From: Desulfuromonas sp.
GTDB lineage: Bacteria > Desulfobacterota > Desulfuromonadia > Desulfuromonadales > Geopsychrobacteraceae
NCBI GenBank assembly: GCA_002868865.1
Contig: PKUC01000029.1
Coordinates: forward strand, 1-33,633
Direction: 5' to 3'
DNA: 33,633 nucleotides
Shown: in pieces, positions 15,312-23,645 of the stretch
How the letters are laid out: every line of letters starts with the position of its first letter
Numbering within the stretch: the stretch's first letter is position 1
Notes under the pieces: model-generated
What the model was told of the DNA's origin: nothing
What the model saw: only the letters and a program-made list of their open reading frames with translations
Databases searched by the model: none
Program-made: the position numbers and the translations under genes

Positions 15312-16136
15312 ATGCTTCGTATTCTTTTCGTCATCCTGGCCTTCGCTCTTTTGGGGAGTGCCCCGGCGCTGGCTGTTACTTTTAATCATTCGGAACACAA
15401 CACATACACGATGGATTCCCCCTGTACGACCTGTCATGTAGAGGACGCTTTCAGTATCGTCCCTGACAAGGAAGTGTGCACGGCGTGCCATGATGATTCT
15501 TTTGCCAAAGACGTGCAGTATCCGGCGTTGAAGACCCATAGGCCACTGTGGGCTTTTAAACACCGAACTGTGGCAAAAGGCAACAGTATCGATTGCACTG
15601 TCTGTCATCAACAGAAAGATTGTCTAGAGTGTCATCAGGCCGGTTTTGCCGATGAACAAGGGTCTTTTGGCAATAATTTAGCGAATGTTCATCGCGGAGA
15701 TTTTCAGGTCAGTCATCCGATTGCCGCACGGACCGATCCGCAGTTGTGCAGTAGCTGTCACGAAAATAAATTCTGCAGCGAATGTCATGACAGCTTCAAT
15801 CGGAATGATCTGGCCTTCGATTCGCATCGCAAAGGGTGGAGTCGTTTGACGGCTGGGGCTGTTAATGCTGCCCATGAGTCCTTTACGGATGCTCAATGCG
15901 TCGGGTGTCATCCCGGCTCAACGGTTCTTGGCGGACATTGGACGTCAGATCATGCCCGGGAAGCGCGTAAAAATTTAGCAACCTGTCAGGCATGTCATCC
16001 GGAAGGAGACGTTTGCTTGCCATGTCACAGTGCAAGGAGTGGGCTCAAGGCCAACCCACATCCTGATGACTGGGGAGATCTTAGCAGCAGACTACAAAAA
16101 GCCAGTGGCGGCAAAAGTTGTCGCAAGTGCCACTAA
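15312..16136 (+). CDS. Periplasmic decahaem c-type cytochrome
   Basis: The 274-residue precursor has a cleavable signal peptide (ending APALA, residues 17-21) and ten CxxCH haem sites, at residues 38, 56, 95, 104, 146, 155, 196, 225, 235 and 270. The last motif, CRKCH, is the extreme C-terminus. Additional His residues (HSEH, KTHRPLW, HRGD, SHP, HWTSDH) can be distal ligands. It would sit at the periplasmic mouth of the porin and pass electrons outward, the role of OmaB-type proteins, which usually carry eight haems; ten here is a difference. Paired motifs spaced nine residues apart (95/104, 146/155) suggest packed haem dimers. GGAGG precedes the start, and the lipoprotein cytochrome follows after 26 bases. 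Confidence 0.93.
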   Translation: MLRILFVILAFALLGSAPALAVTFNHSEHNTYTMDSPCTTCHVEDAFSIVPDKEVCTACHDDSFAKDVQYPALKTHRPLWAFKHRTVAKGNSIDCTVCHQQKDCLECHQAGFADEQGSFGNNLANVHRGDFQVSHPIAARTDPQLCSSCHENKFCSECHDSFNRNDLAFDSHRKGWSRLTAGAVNAAHESFTDAQCVGCHPGSTVLGGHWTSDHAREARKNLATCQACHPEGDVCLPCHSARSGLKANPHPDDWGDLSSRLQKASGGKSCRKCH

Positions 16137-16162
16137 ATAGACGATTATAAGGAGGTTACACC

Positions 16163-18922
16163 ATGCGAAAGAAATTATTTGGTTTGCTCGCTCTGGTTAC
16201 GGTGGCCCTACTGACACTTGGAGGCTGCAGTAGTAATCGTGATTCGGATAGCATCTCTGCAGCAGCAGATACAGTTGAGGATGTTCTGCGCGCTACCGCT
16301 TATGTCGGTGCTGATCGTTGTAGTGGATGCCATGAAACACTCCATGAAGGTTGGGCTGATTCTGCTCACACCAAGAAGCTGCGAGATGGCAGCCTTGAGG
16401 CCAACTATTCCAATGACGGCGATTTTTCAGGCCGTTCGGATTTTTTTGACGATGGTTGTTCCGAGGGAAATGGGCTTAACCTTGGTGAAGCCGCATTCTC
16501 TACAGCATTTGCTAAATTCGGAGCCGATGCCCCCATTCTGTGTAGTGAAGGTGGACAAGCATACGTAAAGATCGGCGATGACAGCTATGCCATTACCTAC
16601 ACACTGGGCGGTGGAGGCCATGATGATGTACCGCTGGGAGGAGATGGTGATGGTTTCGTTTTGAACGATGAAGCCACCTGGAAGCAGCGTTATATTACTA
16701 CCGATGGAAAGAGTAATTATATTCTCCCGGTTCAGTTCAATCAACAGACTCAGGAATACGTGACCTACCACGCCGAAGATTGGTACGATGACGAAAATTC
16801 TCCACTTGCTGAGCGTATCAAGAATCAGTCCTACGAACGCCGTTGCGCTGGTTGTCATGTGACCGGTCTTCAGGTTGCATTGGACGGCGACGAATGGACG
16901 ATGAAGTTTTCAGATATTTCTGTCGCCTGTGAAGCCTGTCACGGTCCGGGTGGTCAGCACTCCACCACTCCGAGCAAAGAGAACATCATTAACCCTGCCA
17001 CGATGATTGCCGCCACCGATCTTAACGACGATGGCGAAGTTGATCAGATAGACAACCTGATTATTCGTAACTATGTGTGTTATGCCTGTCATACTCGGGG
17101 TAGTGGATATGCCAGTGCTGCTGCTGGCACCTCGCTTGGCTATCCGAGCAAGGGCGGCAGCGACGACAATATTACGATGTATATCCCGGGACTGGACTGG
17201 AGAGAATATTACAACGTGACAGAAAGTACCGGTTCTTATTGGGGAGGAACACCTTCGACCGGGTTTATAGCGTCCAAACAGCATCATCAGCAGCAGCAAG
17301 ATCTCGACAAAGGGCCCCACGCACCGGACAAATCCTACGATCATGAGTGTTTTGTCTGTCATGATATGCACAAGCCGGATACCAGTATGGTGGTTTCAAC
17401 CATTGAATCTGATGGGCTTGAGATTGAAGTAGAGGATCCGGATGACAACGATCTTTGCCTCTCTTGTCATGCGACCCATGGAGATTTCGAAGAGATAGAT
17501 GCGTTTGATGTCAAGACCGGTGCAGATGTGGTTGAAGAGGCTGTGATTGCGCATATGGCCAAACAGTCTGGAAAATCTCGTACGAAAGACTTGGACTGCA
17601 CCGGTTGCCATATGCCAAAGATGTCGAAATCGGCGATCTGGGTTGAAAAGGATACCGGTGAAGTCGATGATGCGGGTGAACCAATTATGGAAGTGATTGG
17701 TGGTGATGTGTCGGCCCATACCTTCGAGATTGTCTGGCCGAATCTGTCGGTTGTTAACTCCGGTATGCCCAATTCGTGTAACCGTTGTCATAATGGTGGC
17801 GGCGAAGACGATCCCCTCAGCGATGAGAGTGAGAAAGACAATGGCACCCTCATCATCCGTGACTGGTCCAATTCGGGTCATGGTGATTCAACCTCGGGAG
17901 CCTTTAACTCGGGGTTTGCACAGAGTAGTTCCAGCTGTAACTATTGCCACACCGCCAAAGGCGCCAGAAATCACTTTAACGAGTTGATCGATGATACCTT
18001 TGAAGCTGAAGGATTTGCAGCGGATCCGGGTGATGCACATTATTGCTATGCCTGTCACAGTGATGTGGCCAATGACGATGGCTTCGGGATGAAGCCGTAT
18101 GCTCCTGGTGCGATTGTTGCCGATTACGCCGCCGCAGGGACCGCAAAGACAGCCGCTGTGTTTGATGATCTTGGTACTTCCAATATTTGCGTTAGTTGTC
18201 ACTCAGGTAAGCGCAGCGGGCAGGACATTAAAGATGGGACCAATGTGCTTGAAGCGCGAGTCACTTCGCATTATGCCGCAGTTGCGGGGGTCATTTACAA
18301 TAAGATCAGTTATCAGTTTACGGGTCAGGTTTATGACTCAACTGGCCATGGATCGATCGGAAATGGCGCCGGGCCGTGCGTAGGGTGCCATATGGAAGAG
18401 AGTACCCATACGTTCCTGCCGTTTGACGAGGAAAGCGATACTGGCTTGGTCAGCATCTGTGCAGAATGCCACGGAGATTCCATGACTGCCGATGGCCTTG
18501 CTTCTCGTGAAGTGAACTATGCCTCCGCATTGGCCGTTTTGGGGCAAATCATGGCGGATCAGGGGATTACTATCGGTGGTGATGGCGTTAAGGTCGACGG
18601 TGTTATTACGACTGATCTGGATCTGGCTGGTTCTGCCTTCAACTACAAGCTGTTGAAGGATCACACCAGCGGTTATGTCCACAATCGGTATCAGGCTAAG
18701 CAGTTGCTGTTTGACAGCATGTTCTATCTGTTGAATATCGGAAGCGTACCGGCTGCTCCTTGGCTGGAAATGGCCGATGTGACTTTTGGTGAAGTTGCGG
18801 TGGACACGTCTTCGTATGTTGAGGGCGATGATCTCTTTGGACTGACCAGTGAAGAGATTGTGGCCAATGCTGCCGGTTATCTCGATGGTAATGGTCTGAC
18901 GGCAGGTATCCAGAGACGTTAG
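16163..18922 (+). CDS. Outer-membrane lipoprotein multihaem cytochrome (13 haems)
   Basis: The 919-residue precursor has a lipoprotein signal (LTLGGC, lipidated Cys22). It contains thirteen CxxCH motifs, at residues 53, 228, 256, 306, 396, 432, 479, 539, 592, 628, 676, 739 and 766. A haem-free insert separates haems 1 and 2 (~58-227; it holds Cys99 and Cys127, which could form a disulfide), and residues 771-919 are a haem-free C-terminal domain. An EF-hand/dockerin-like loop, DLNDDGEVDQID (286-297), lies between haems 3 and 4. The protein is acidic and Gly/Asp-rich. With the porin and 10-haem protein it fits the surface cytochrome of a porin-cytochrome conduit (OmcB role), passing electrons to extracellular acceptors. 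AAGGAGG precedes the start. A terminator follows 33 bases after the stop. Confidence 0.93.
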   Translation: MRKKLFGLLALVTVALLTLGGCSSNRDSDSISAAADTVEDVLRATAYVGADRCSGCHETLHEGWADSAHTKKLRDGSLEANYSNDGDFSGRSDFFDDGCSEGNGLNLGEAAFSTAFAKFGADAPILCSEGGQAYVKIGDDSYAITYTLGGGGHDDVPLGGDGDGFVLNDEATWKQRYITTDGKSNYILPVQFNQQTQEYVTYHAEDWYDDENSPLAERIKNQSYERRCAGCHVTGLQVALDGDEWTMKFSDISVACEACHGPGGQHSTTPSKENIINPATMIAATDLNDDGEVDQIDNLIIRNYVCYACHTRGSGYASAAAGTSLGYPSKGGSDDNITMYIPGLDWREYYNVTESTGSYWGGTPSTGFIASKQHHQQQQDLDKGPHAPDKSYDHECFVCHDMHKPDTSMVVSTIESDGLEIEVEDPDDNDLCLSCHATHGDFEEIDAFDVKTGADVVEEAVIAHMAKQSGKSRTKDLDCTGCHMPKMSKSAIWVEKDTGEVDDAGEPIMEVIGGDVSAHTFEIVWPNLSVVNSGMPNSCNRCHNGGGEDDPLSDESEKDNGTLIIRDWSNSGHGDSTSGAFNSGFAQSSSSCNYCHTAKGARNHFNELIDDTFEAEGFAADPGDAHYCYACHSDVANDDGFGMKPYAPGAIVADYAAAGTAKTAAVFDDLGTSNICVSCHSGKRSGQDIKDGTNVLEARVTSHYAAVAGVIYNKISYQFTGQVYDSTGHGSIGNGAGPCVGCHMEESTHTFLPFDEESDTGLVSICAECHGDSMTADGLASREVNYASALAVLGQIMADQGITIGGDGVKVDGVITTDLDLAGSAFNYKLLKDHTSGYVHNRYQAKQLLFDSMFYLLNIGSVPAAPWLEMADVTFGEVAVDTSSYVEGDDLFGLTSEEIVANAAGYLDGNGLTAGIQRR

Positions 18923-18954
18923 CGTGATCAGACACGTCTTTAATCTCTTTTCAG

Positions 18955-18982
18955 CCGGGCCCTTCGGGGTCCGGTTTTTTTT
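18955..18982 (+). terminator. Rho-independent terminator of the conduit operon
   Basis: CCGGGCCC-TTCG-GGGTCCGG forms an 8-bp stem (one G-T pair) capped by a stable UUCG tetraloop and followed by eight T (18975-18982). It ends the porin-cytochrome operon and isolates it from the calcium ATPase gene. Confidence 0.92.
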
Positions 18983-19015
18983 GTTCATTAGATACAGGGT
19001 CGCAAAAAGCAGACT

Positions 19016-19034
19016 TGTTCTGAACAGGTATAAT
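19016..19034 (+). promoter_or_regulatory. -10 box with adjacent palindrome before the Ca ATPase gene
   Basis: A perfect -10 box TATAAT is at 19029-19034, about 50 bases upstream of the start codon; no good -35 is 16-18 bases away. Directly in front of it lies the palindrome TGTTC-T-GAACA (19016-19026), placed where a repressor or an activator would touch polymerase. The regulator is not identified. Confidence 0.4.
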
Positions 19035-19083
19035 TCAGCTGAGGTTGGTGTGCTTTTCTGATGCTTCCTTCTGGAGGAATTGA

Positions 19084-21783
19084 ATGGTGAAAAAGGGTTT
19101 TTCATCGGTTCTCTGGTACTGTCTTTCTGTGGAGCAGGTACTGGAAAAACTTGCTACTGAGTTGACAGGGTTAACTTCTGAAGAAAGCCAGCAACGACTG
19201 GTCAGCTATGGCCCTAATGAATTGGAATTAACTGGTGGCGTGAGCCCCTGGACCCTGCTGTTGGCCCAGTTTAAAAATATCCTGATCGTTATTCTGCTAG
19301 TTGCAACCTGCGTGTCTGCTTTTCTTGGCCACGGTATCGAGGCGGCGGCGATTACGGTAATTGTGCTGTTTGCGGTGCTGCTCGGATTTGTTCAGGAATA
19401 CCGGGCCGGAAACGCCTTAAAAGCGCTGCAGCGTATGGCGGCACCGATGGCACGGGTGCTGCGAGATGGACAAGAATCGATCATCCCTGCACGTGATCTG
19501 GTGCCGGGCGATGTGGTGATGTTAAAGGCCGGGGACCGGGTGCCCGCTGACCTGCGTTTGGCAGAGGCGGTCAATCTGCAGGCTGATGAGTCCTCGCTGA
19601 CGGGGGAATCGTTGCCGGTGAGCAAGCAGACGGCTGCGTTGGCGGAGGAAGAGCTAGCGGTGGCTGATCGCAGCAATATGCTCTACGCCGGAACCCACAT
19701 CAATTACGGTCGCGGTCGAGCGCTGGTGGTTGCTATCGGCATGGACACCGAGTTTGGCCGGATCACCGGACTGTTGCGTGCGGTGAGGGTCGATAAAACG
19801 CCGCTGCAGAAGAGCCTCGATCGTGTCGGGCGCATGCTGGGTCTGGTCGCGCTGGTTATCGTTGCACTGATCATCGTTCTCGGCATTCTGCGTGGATCGC
19901 CACTGCTGGAGATGTTGATCTTCGGCATCGCTCTGGCGGTTGCTGTGGTGCCTGAGGCGTTGCCGGCGGTGGTCACGATTTCACTGGCGATCGGCATGCA
20001 GCGCATGGTGGGGCGCAACACCTTGGTCAATCGGTTGCCGACGGTGGAAACCCTGGGCTGTACTTCGATTATCTGTTCGGACAAGACCGGAACCCTGACC
20101 AAAGATGAGATGACGGTTCGTGAGCTGTGGCTCAATGGCGAGCGGATCGGGGTGACCGGCAGTGGTTACGATCCGGTGGGAACGTTTACGTGCGATGGCG
20201 GGGAGATTGGGCCGAAACCGTATTGGGCCGAACTGTTTCGAGCAGCTGCCCTTGCGGGGGATACCGTGCTGATCGAAGAGGATGGCCGATGGGATATTCG
20301 GGGGGATCCGACCGAAGGAGCACTGGTGGTGCTGGCGGTCAAAGCGGGATGGACGAGGAGCAGCCTCGAAGTCGATTTTCCACGTATCGACGAGATCCCC
20401 TTTACCTCTGAGAGTAAGCGGATGGCGACCCTGCATCGCACCCCCGATGGTGCAGCGATCGCGTATGTGAAGGGGGCTGCCGAAGTCGTTTTGCAGAGCT
20501 GCAGCCAGATTATGACCGCAGCGGGATCGATGGACTTGTCACCGGGACGTCGTGAGGAGATCAATGCAGAAGTCGATCAGATGGCGTCACAGGCGCTGAG
20601 GGTTCTTGCGGTGGCGTGCCGTGATGGCGAAACGCTGGACGACATCGATCGGGGGTTGGTTTTTCTCGGACTGGTCGGCATGATCGATCCGCCGCGTCCC
20701 GAAGTTAAAGAGGCTATTCGTGTCTGCGAACGGGCCGGAATCCGGCCGGTGATGATGACTGGCGATCACCCGCAGACTGCTGTGGCGATCGCGACCGAAC
20801 TGGGTCTGATGCGTGGCGGCGAAGTTATTACTGGACTTGACCTGCAGCGATTGAGTGATGCTGAGCTGGCGCAGCGGGTTGAGGGAATTGATGTCTATGC
20901 CCGGGTTTCTCCCGAACATAAATTGCGCGTGGTCGAAGCCTGGAAAAATACCGGTCGGGTGGTGGCAATGACCGGCGACGGGGTCAACGATGCACCGGCG
21001 CTGAAGCGAGCCGATATCGGTGTTGCCATGGGAATCACTGGAACCGATGTCAGCAAACAGGCCGCGGATATGACCCTCACCGACGATAATTTTGCCTCAA
21101 TTGTCGGTGCAGTGGAAGAAGGTCGCGCGATCTTCAGCAATATCAAAAAGTATCTGATGTTTCTGCTGTCGTCGAACCTGGGCGAGATTGGTCTGCTGGC
21201 CGGGGCCGCGCTGCTCGGTTGGCCGCTGCCCCTGACCGCGGTGCAGATTCTTTACGTCAATCTGGCCACTGACGGCCTGCCGGCGCTGGCGCTGGCGGTG
21301 GATCCGGAGGACGATGACCTGATGCTGCAGCCTCCCCGCGATCCCCATCGCGGGATCTTTTCGTTGCCGGTGATTCTGCTGCTGCTGGTCGGTGGTTTCT
21401 GGTCGATGTTGGTGAATCTGTCACTGTTTCGCTGGGCCCTCGATTCTGGGCGCAGTGTCCCAGAGGCGATGACGATGGCCTTTGTTTCGCTGGTTCTGCT
21501 TGAGTTTATCAAGGCCTACCTGTTCCGTTCGGATCGTCATTCTGTGCTGCGTCGGCCGTTTGCCAACCGTTGGCTGAATCTGGCGATGCTTTGGGAGTGC
21601 AGTTTGCTGCTGCTGATCATCTATCTCCCGGTTTTTCAGGTACCCTTTAAAACCTATGCGTTACGTGTCGATGACTGGCTGATCGTGTTGCCGGTGGCCA
21701 TGACCATCATCCCCGTGCTCGAGTTCTGTAAGTGGCTGATCCGTCTGCAGGGCCAGAAACTGCCTACCGTTGCGTCGGAATGA
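19084..21783 (+). CDS. P-type calcium-transporting ATPase (P2A)
   Basis: The 899-residue protein has the complete P-type ATPase plan: actuator TGES (173-176), phosphorylation motif DKTGTLT (Asp333), TGD, and hinge TGDGVNDAPALK. Ion-site residues match the SERCA pattern: PEALP in M4 (Glu291), N and E of SSNLGE in M5, N-T-D of NLATDGLPAL in M6, and a Glu in the M8 segment SLVLLEFIKAY. This supports Ca2+ rather than K+, H+ or heavy-metal transport, and the protein would expel Ca2+ from the cytoplasm. There is no N-terminal heavy-metal domain. GGAGGA lies five bases upstream of the ATG. The gene stands alone, between a terminator and the regulator gene. Confidence 0.92.
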   Translation: MVKKGFSSVLWYCLSVEQVLEKLATELTGLTSEESQQRLVSYGPNELELTGGVSPWTLLLAQFKNILIVILLVATCVSAFLGHGIEAAAITVIVLFAVLLGFVQEYRAGNALKALQRMAAPMARVLRDGQESIIPARDLVPGDVVMLKAGDRVPADLRLAEAVNLQADESSLTGESLPVSKQTAALAEEELAVADRSNMLYAGTHINYGRGRALVVAIGMDTEFGRITGLLRAVRVDKTPLQKSLDRVGRMLGLVALVIVALIIVLGILRGSPLLEMLIFGIALAVAVVPEALPAVVTISLAIGMQRMVGRNTLVNRLPTVETLGCTSIICSDKTGTLTKDEMTVRELWLNGERIGVTGSGYDPVGTFTCDGGEIGPKPYWAELFRAAALAGDTVLIEEDGRWDIRGDPTEGALVVLAVKAGWTRSSLEVDFPRIDEIPFTSESKRMATLHRTPDGAAIAYVKGAAEVVLQSCSQIMTAAGSMDLSPGRREEINAEVDQMASQALRVLAVACRDGETLDDIDRGLVFLGLVGMIDPPRPEVKEAIRVCERAGIRPVMMTGDHPQTAVAIATELGLMRGGEVITGLDLQRLSDAELAQRVEGIDVYARVSPEHKLRVVEAWKNTGRVVAMTGDGVNDAPALKRADIGVAMGITGTDVSKQAADMTLTDDNFASIVGAVEEGRAIFSNIKKYLMFLLSSNLGEIGLLAGAALLGWPLPLTAVQILYVNLATDGLPALALAVDPEDDDLMLQPPRDPHRGIFSLPVILLLLVGGFWSMLVNLSLFRWALDSGRSVPEAMTMAFVSLVLLEFIKAYLFRSDRHSVLRRPFANRWLNLAMLWECSLLLLIIYLPVFQVPFKTYALRVDDWLIVLPVAMTIIPVLEFCKWLIRLQGQKLPTVASE

Positions 21784-21884
21784 GGGTTTGTCTCTCTGTA
21801 GACATTTTGGTGTATGATGTATTTTCGCATTGAGATATCCGTTTGTGTATGATTTGTGGAGGGCAAGGGAGCAGGCTGTAATCT

Positions 21885-23279
21885 ATGGATCAATTCCCCG
21901 AAAAAACAGAAGATCTTGCCCGTGAGTTGTCGGCGATTATCAACTCTTCGTCCGATGGCTTGTTCGTCTGTCGGGCCGATGGCACCGTAATCCGGGTCAA
22001 CCCGGCCTCCGAGCGGTTGCACGGGGTTCGGGCCGAAGAGATCATCGGTCGCAACATCAAGGATCTCGTCGCCAGCGGCTTTGTCGAGCGGAGCGCAACC
22101 CTGGAGGCGATCAACAGCAGACAGCAGGTCAGCGTTCTGCAGCATCACGATGGCCGCAAGCTGATGTCGACCGGAACCCCGGTTTTCGATCAGAACGGGG
22201 CGCTGATTCTCGCGGTGACCACGGTCCGCGATGTGACCGAAATGGATCGTCTGCAGCGCAACCTGGAAGAGCAGGAGGTGATCAACAGCCAGATTCGAGA
22301 GCAGCTTCTCGCGCTGCAGCACGATCAGCTCAGTTCACATCAGATTATAGCGCGCAGCCCCAAGATGATGACCGCTTTGGGGCAGGCGATACGGGTGGGG
22401 GGCGCTGAGTCGACGGTGCTGATCCGTGGTGAGTCGGGCAGTGGAAAAGGGGTGCTGGTCGACCTGATCCATGCGAATTCCCGTCGTGCCAAGGGTCCGC
22501 TGGTCAAGCTCAACTGTGGTGCTATCCCAGAAACCCTCATCGAATCTGAGCTGTTCGGTTATGAAAAAGGGGCCTTCACCGGCGCGATGGGGAGCAAACC
22601 GGGCTATTTCGAGATGGCCGATGGCGGGACACTGTTCCTCGATGAAGTCGCCGAGCTGCCGCCCTCATCTCAGGTCAAGCTGCTGCGGTTTCTGGAAGAT
22701 GGTGCGATCACTCGCCTTGGCGGTACCGGGGTGCGGCGGGTCGATGTCCGCATCCTTGCCGCGACCCACCGCGATCTCGATGCAATGGTTGAGGACGGCA
22801 TCTTCCGTCTCGATCTTTTCTATCGCCTCAACGTGATTCCGATTGTCGTGCCTCCGCTACGTGAACGGAGAGAATGCCTGCTGCCGCTACTGCGTCATTA
22901 CATCGATCACTTCGCCCAAGCAACCGGGGTGCACCGGCGTCTCAGTCGCGCCGCTGTTGATGCCTTGCTGGAATATTCTTTTCCGGGCAATGTGCGTGAA
23001 TTGATGAATCTGTGCGAGCGACTGGTGGTGATGTCCGATACCGAAATGATTGGGCTGGTAGATCTGCCGCCGTCGATCGTCGCGCAGAGTGAAGCGAGCA
23101 ATGTGCTGCCGATCCACTGGCAGCGCGGAGTGTCACTGAGTGAGATCGTCGCCGAAGTCGAACGCGAAGTGCTGAGCGCGGCACAAGGACGCTATTCCAG
23201 CCAGGCTGAGATTGCTGAGGCGCTGGGTGTCAACCAGTCGACGGTGGCCCGTAAACTGAAGCGCTACGGGTTGCTCTGA
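21885..23279 (+). CDS. PAS-AAA+-Fis sigma54-dependent activator, probable proline regulator
   Basis: The 464-residue protein has three parts. Residues ~12-120 form a PAS domain (IINSSSDGLFVCRADGTVIR, then the RDVTEM end), followed by a short coiled coil. Residues ~155-385 are the AAA+ sigma54-interaction domain with Walker A GESGSGKG (182-189), the GAFTGA loop (229-234) and Walker B GGTLFLDE. A C-terminal Fis-type helix-turn-helix follows (AEIAEALGVNQSTVARKLK). It lacks a two-component receiver domain, so it should respond through its PAS domain to a ligand, redox state or partner. It lies directly upstream of the proline genes, whose leader holds a sigma54 promoter, so it is the likely activator. 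The start ATG has a weak AGCAGG/GGGAG upstream. Confidence 0.92.
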   Translation: MDQFPEKTEDLARELSAIINSSSDGLFVCRADGTVIRVNPASERLHGVRAEEIIGRNIKDLVASGFVERSATLEAINSRQQVSVLQHHDGRKLMSTGTPVFDQNGALILAVTTVRDVTEMDRLQRNLEEQEVINSQIREQLLALQHDQLSSHQIIARSPKMMTALGQAIRVGGAESTVLIRGESGSGKGVLVDLIHANSRRAKGPLVKLNCGAIPETLIESELFGYEKGAFTGAMGSKPGYFEMADGGTLFLDEVAELPPSSQVKLLRFLEDGAITRLGGTGVRRVDVRILAATHRDLDAMVEDGIFRLDLFYRLNVIPIVVPPLRERRECLLPLLRHYIDHFAQATGVHRRLSRAAVDALLEYSFPGNVRELMNLCERLVVMSDTEMIGLVDLPPSIVAQSEASNVLPIHWQRGVSLSEIVAEVEREVLSAAQGRYSSQAEIAEALGVNQSTVARKLKRYGLL

Positions 23280-23326
23280 CTGGTTTATGCGGTATTGCAT
23301 TAAATTTTGATCCCACCAGCTTAACG

Positions 23327-23348
23327 ACAGCTTTTTTGCGCTGTTTTT
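23327..23348 (+). terminator. Weak hairpin plus T-run after the activator gene
   Basis: ACAGC-(8-base loop)-GCTGT is followed by TTTTT. The stem is only five base pairs, so termination would be partial. It lies between the activator gene and the sigma54 promoter, in a 366-base stretch (23280-23645) with no other gene. Confidence 0.35.
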
Positions 23349-23498
23349 CCTGCCAAATCTTTTCTTTTCCGAAAAAAATCCTGCACGACACACAATGTCT
23401 TTTCTTTCTCTTCTGGCGCCAATTCAGGGTGTTGCGTTCTGTCTGCGGAGCGTATCTACCGATTTTAATGCCCTTTTAAATGGAGCAGAGCCAGGCGC

Positions 23499-23514
23499 TG
23501 GCACCGGGCTTGCT
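23499..23514 (+). promoter_or_regulatory. Sigma54 (-24/-12) promoter of the proline operon
   Basis: TGGCAC-CGGGC-TTGCT matches the RpoN consensus TGGCACRNNNNTTGCW at every defined position except R, with the required ten bases between GG and GC. Transcription would start near 23525, leaving a ~120-base leader before the P5C dehydrogenase gene. The adjacent upstream gene encodes a sigma54 activator, which strongly supports function. Upstream activator sites were not identified. The inverted repeat GCCAG-GCG-CTGGC (23490-23502) overlaps the -24 element. Confidence 0.85.
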
Positions 23515-23645
23515 CTAGATGTTGATAGATCGTTCATCGCCAAATTGAAGTCGCGGCCTGAGCTGGTACTATTTCAGCAGACAGTTTTTACCGCTCACGC
23601 CGTTCAGTTCCCGCATTTTTTGAATATCGTTGAGGAGTCACCCAA

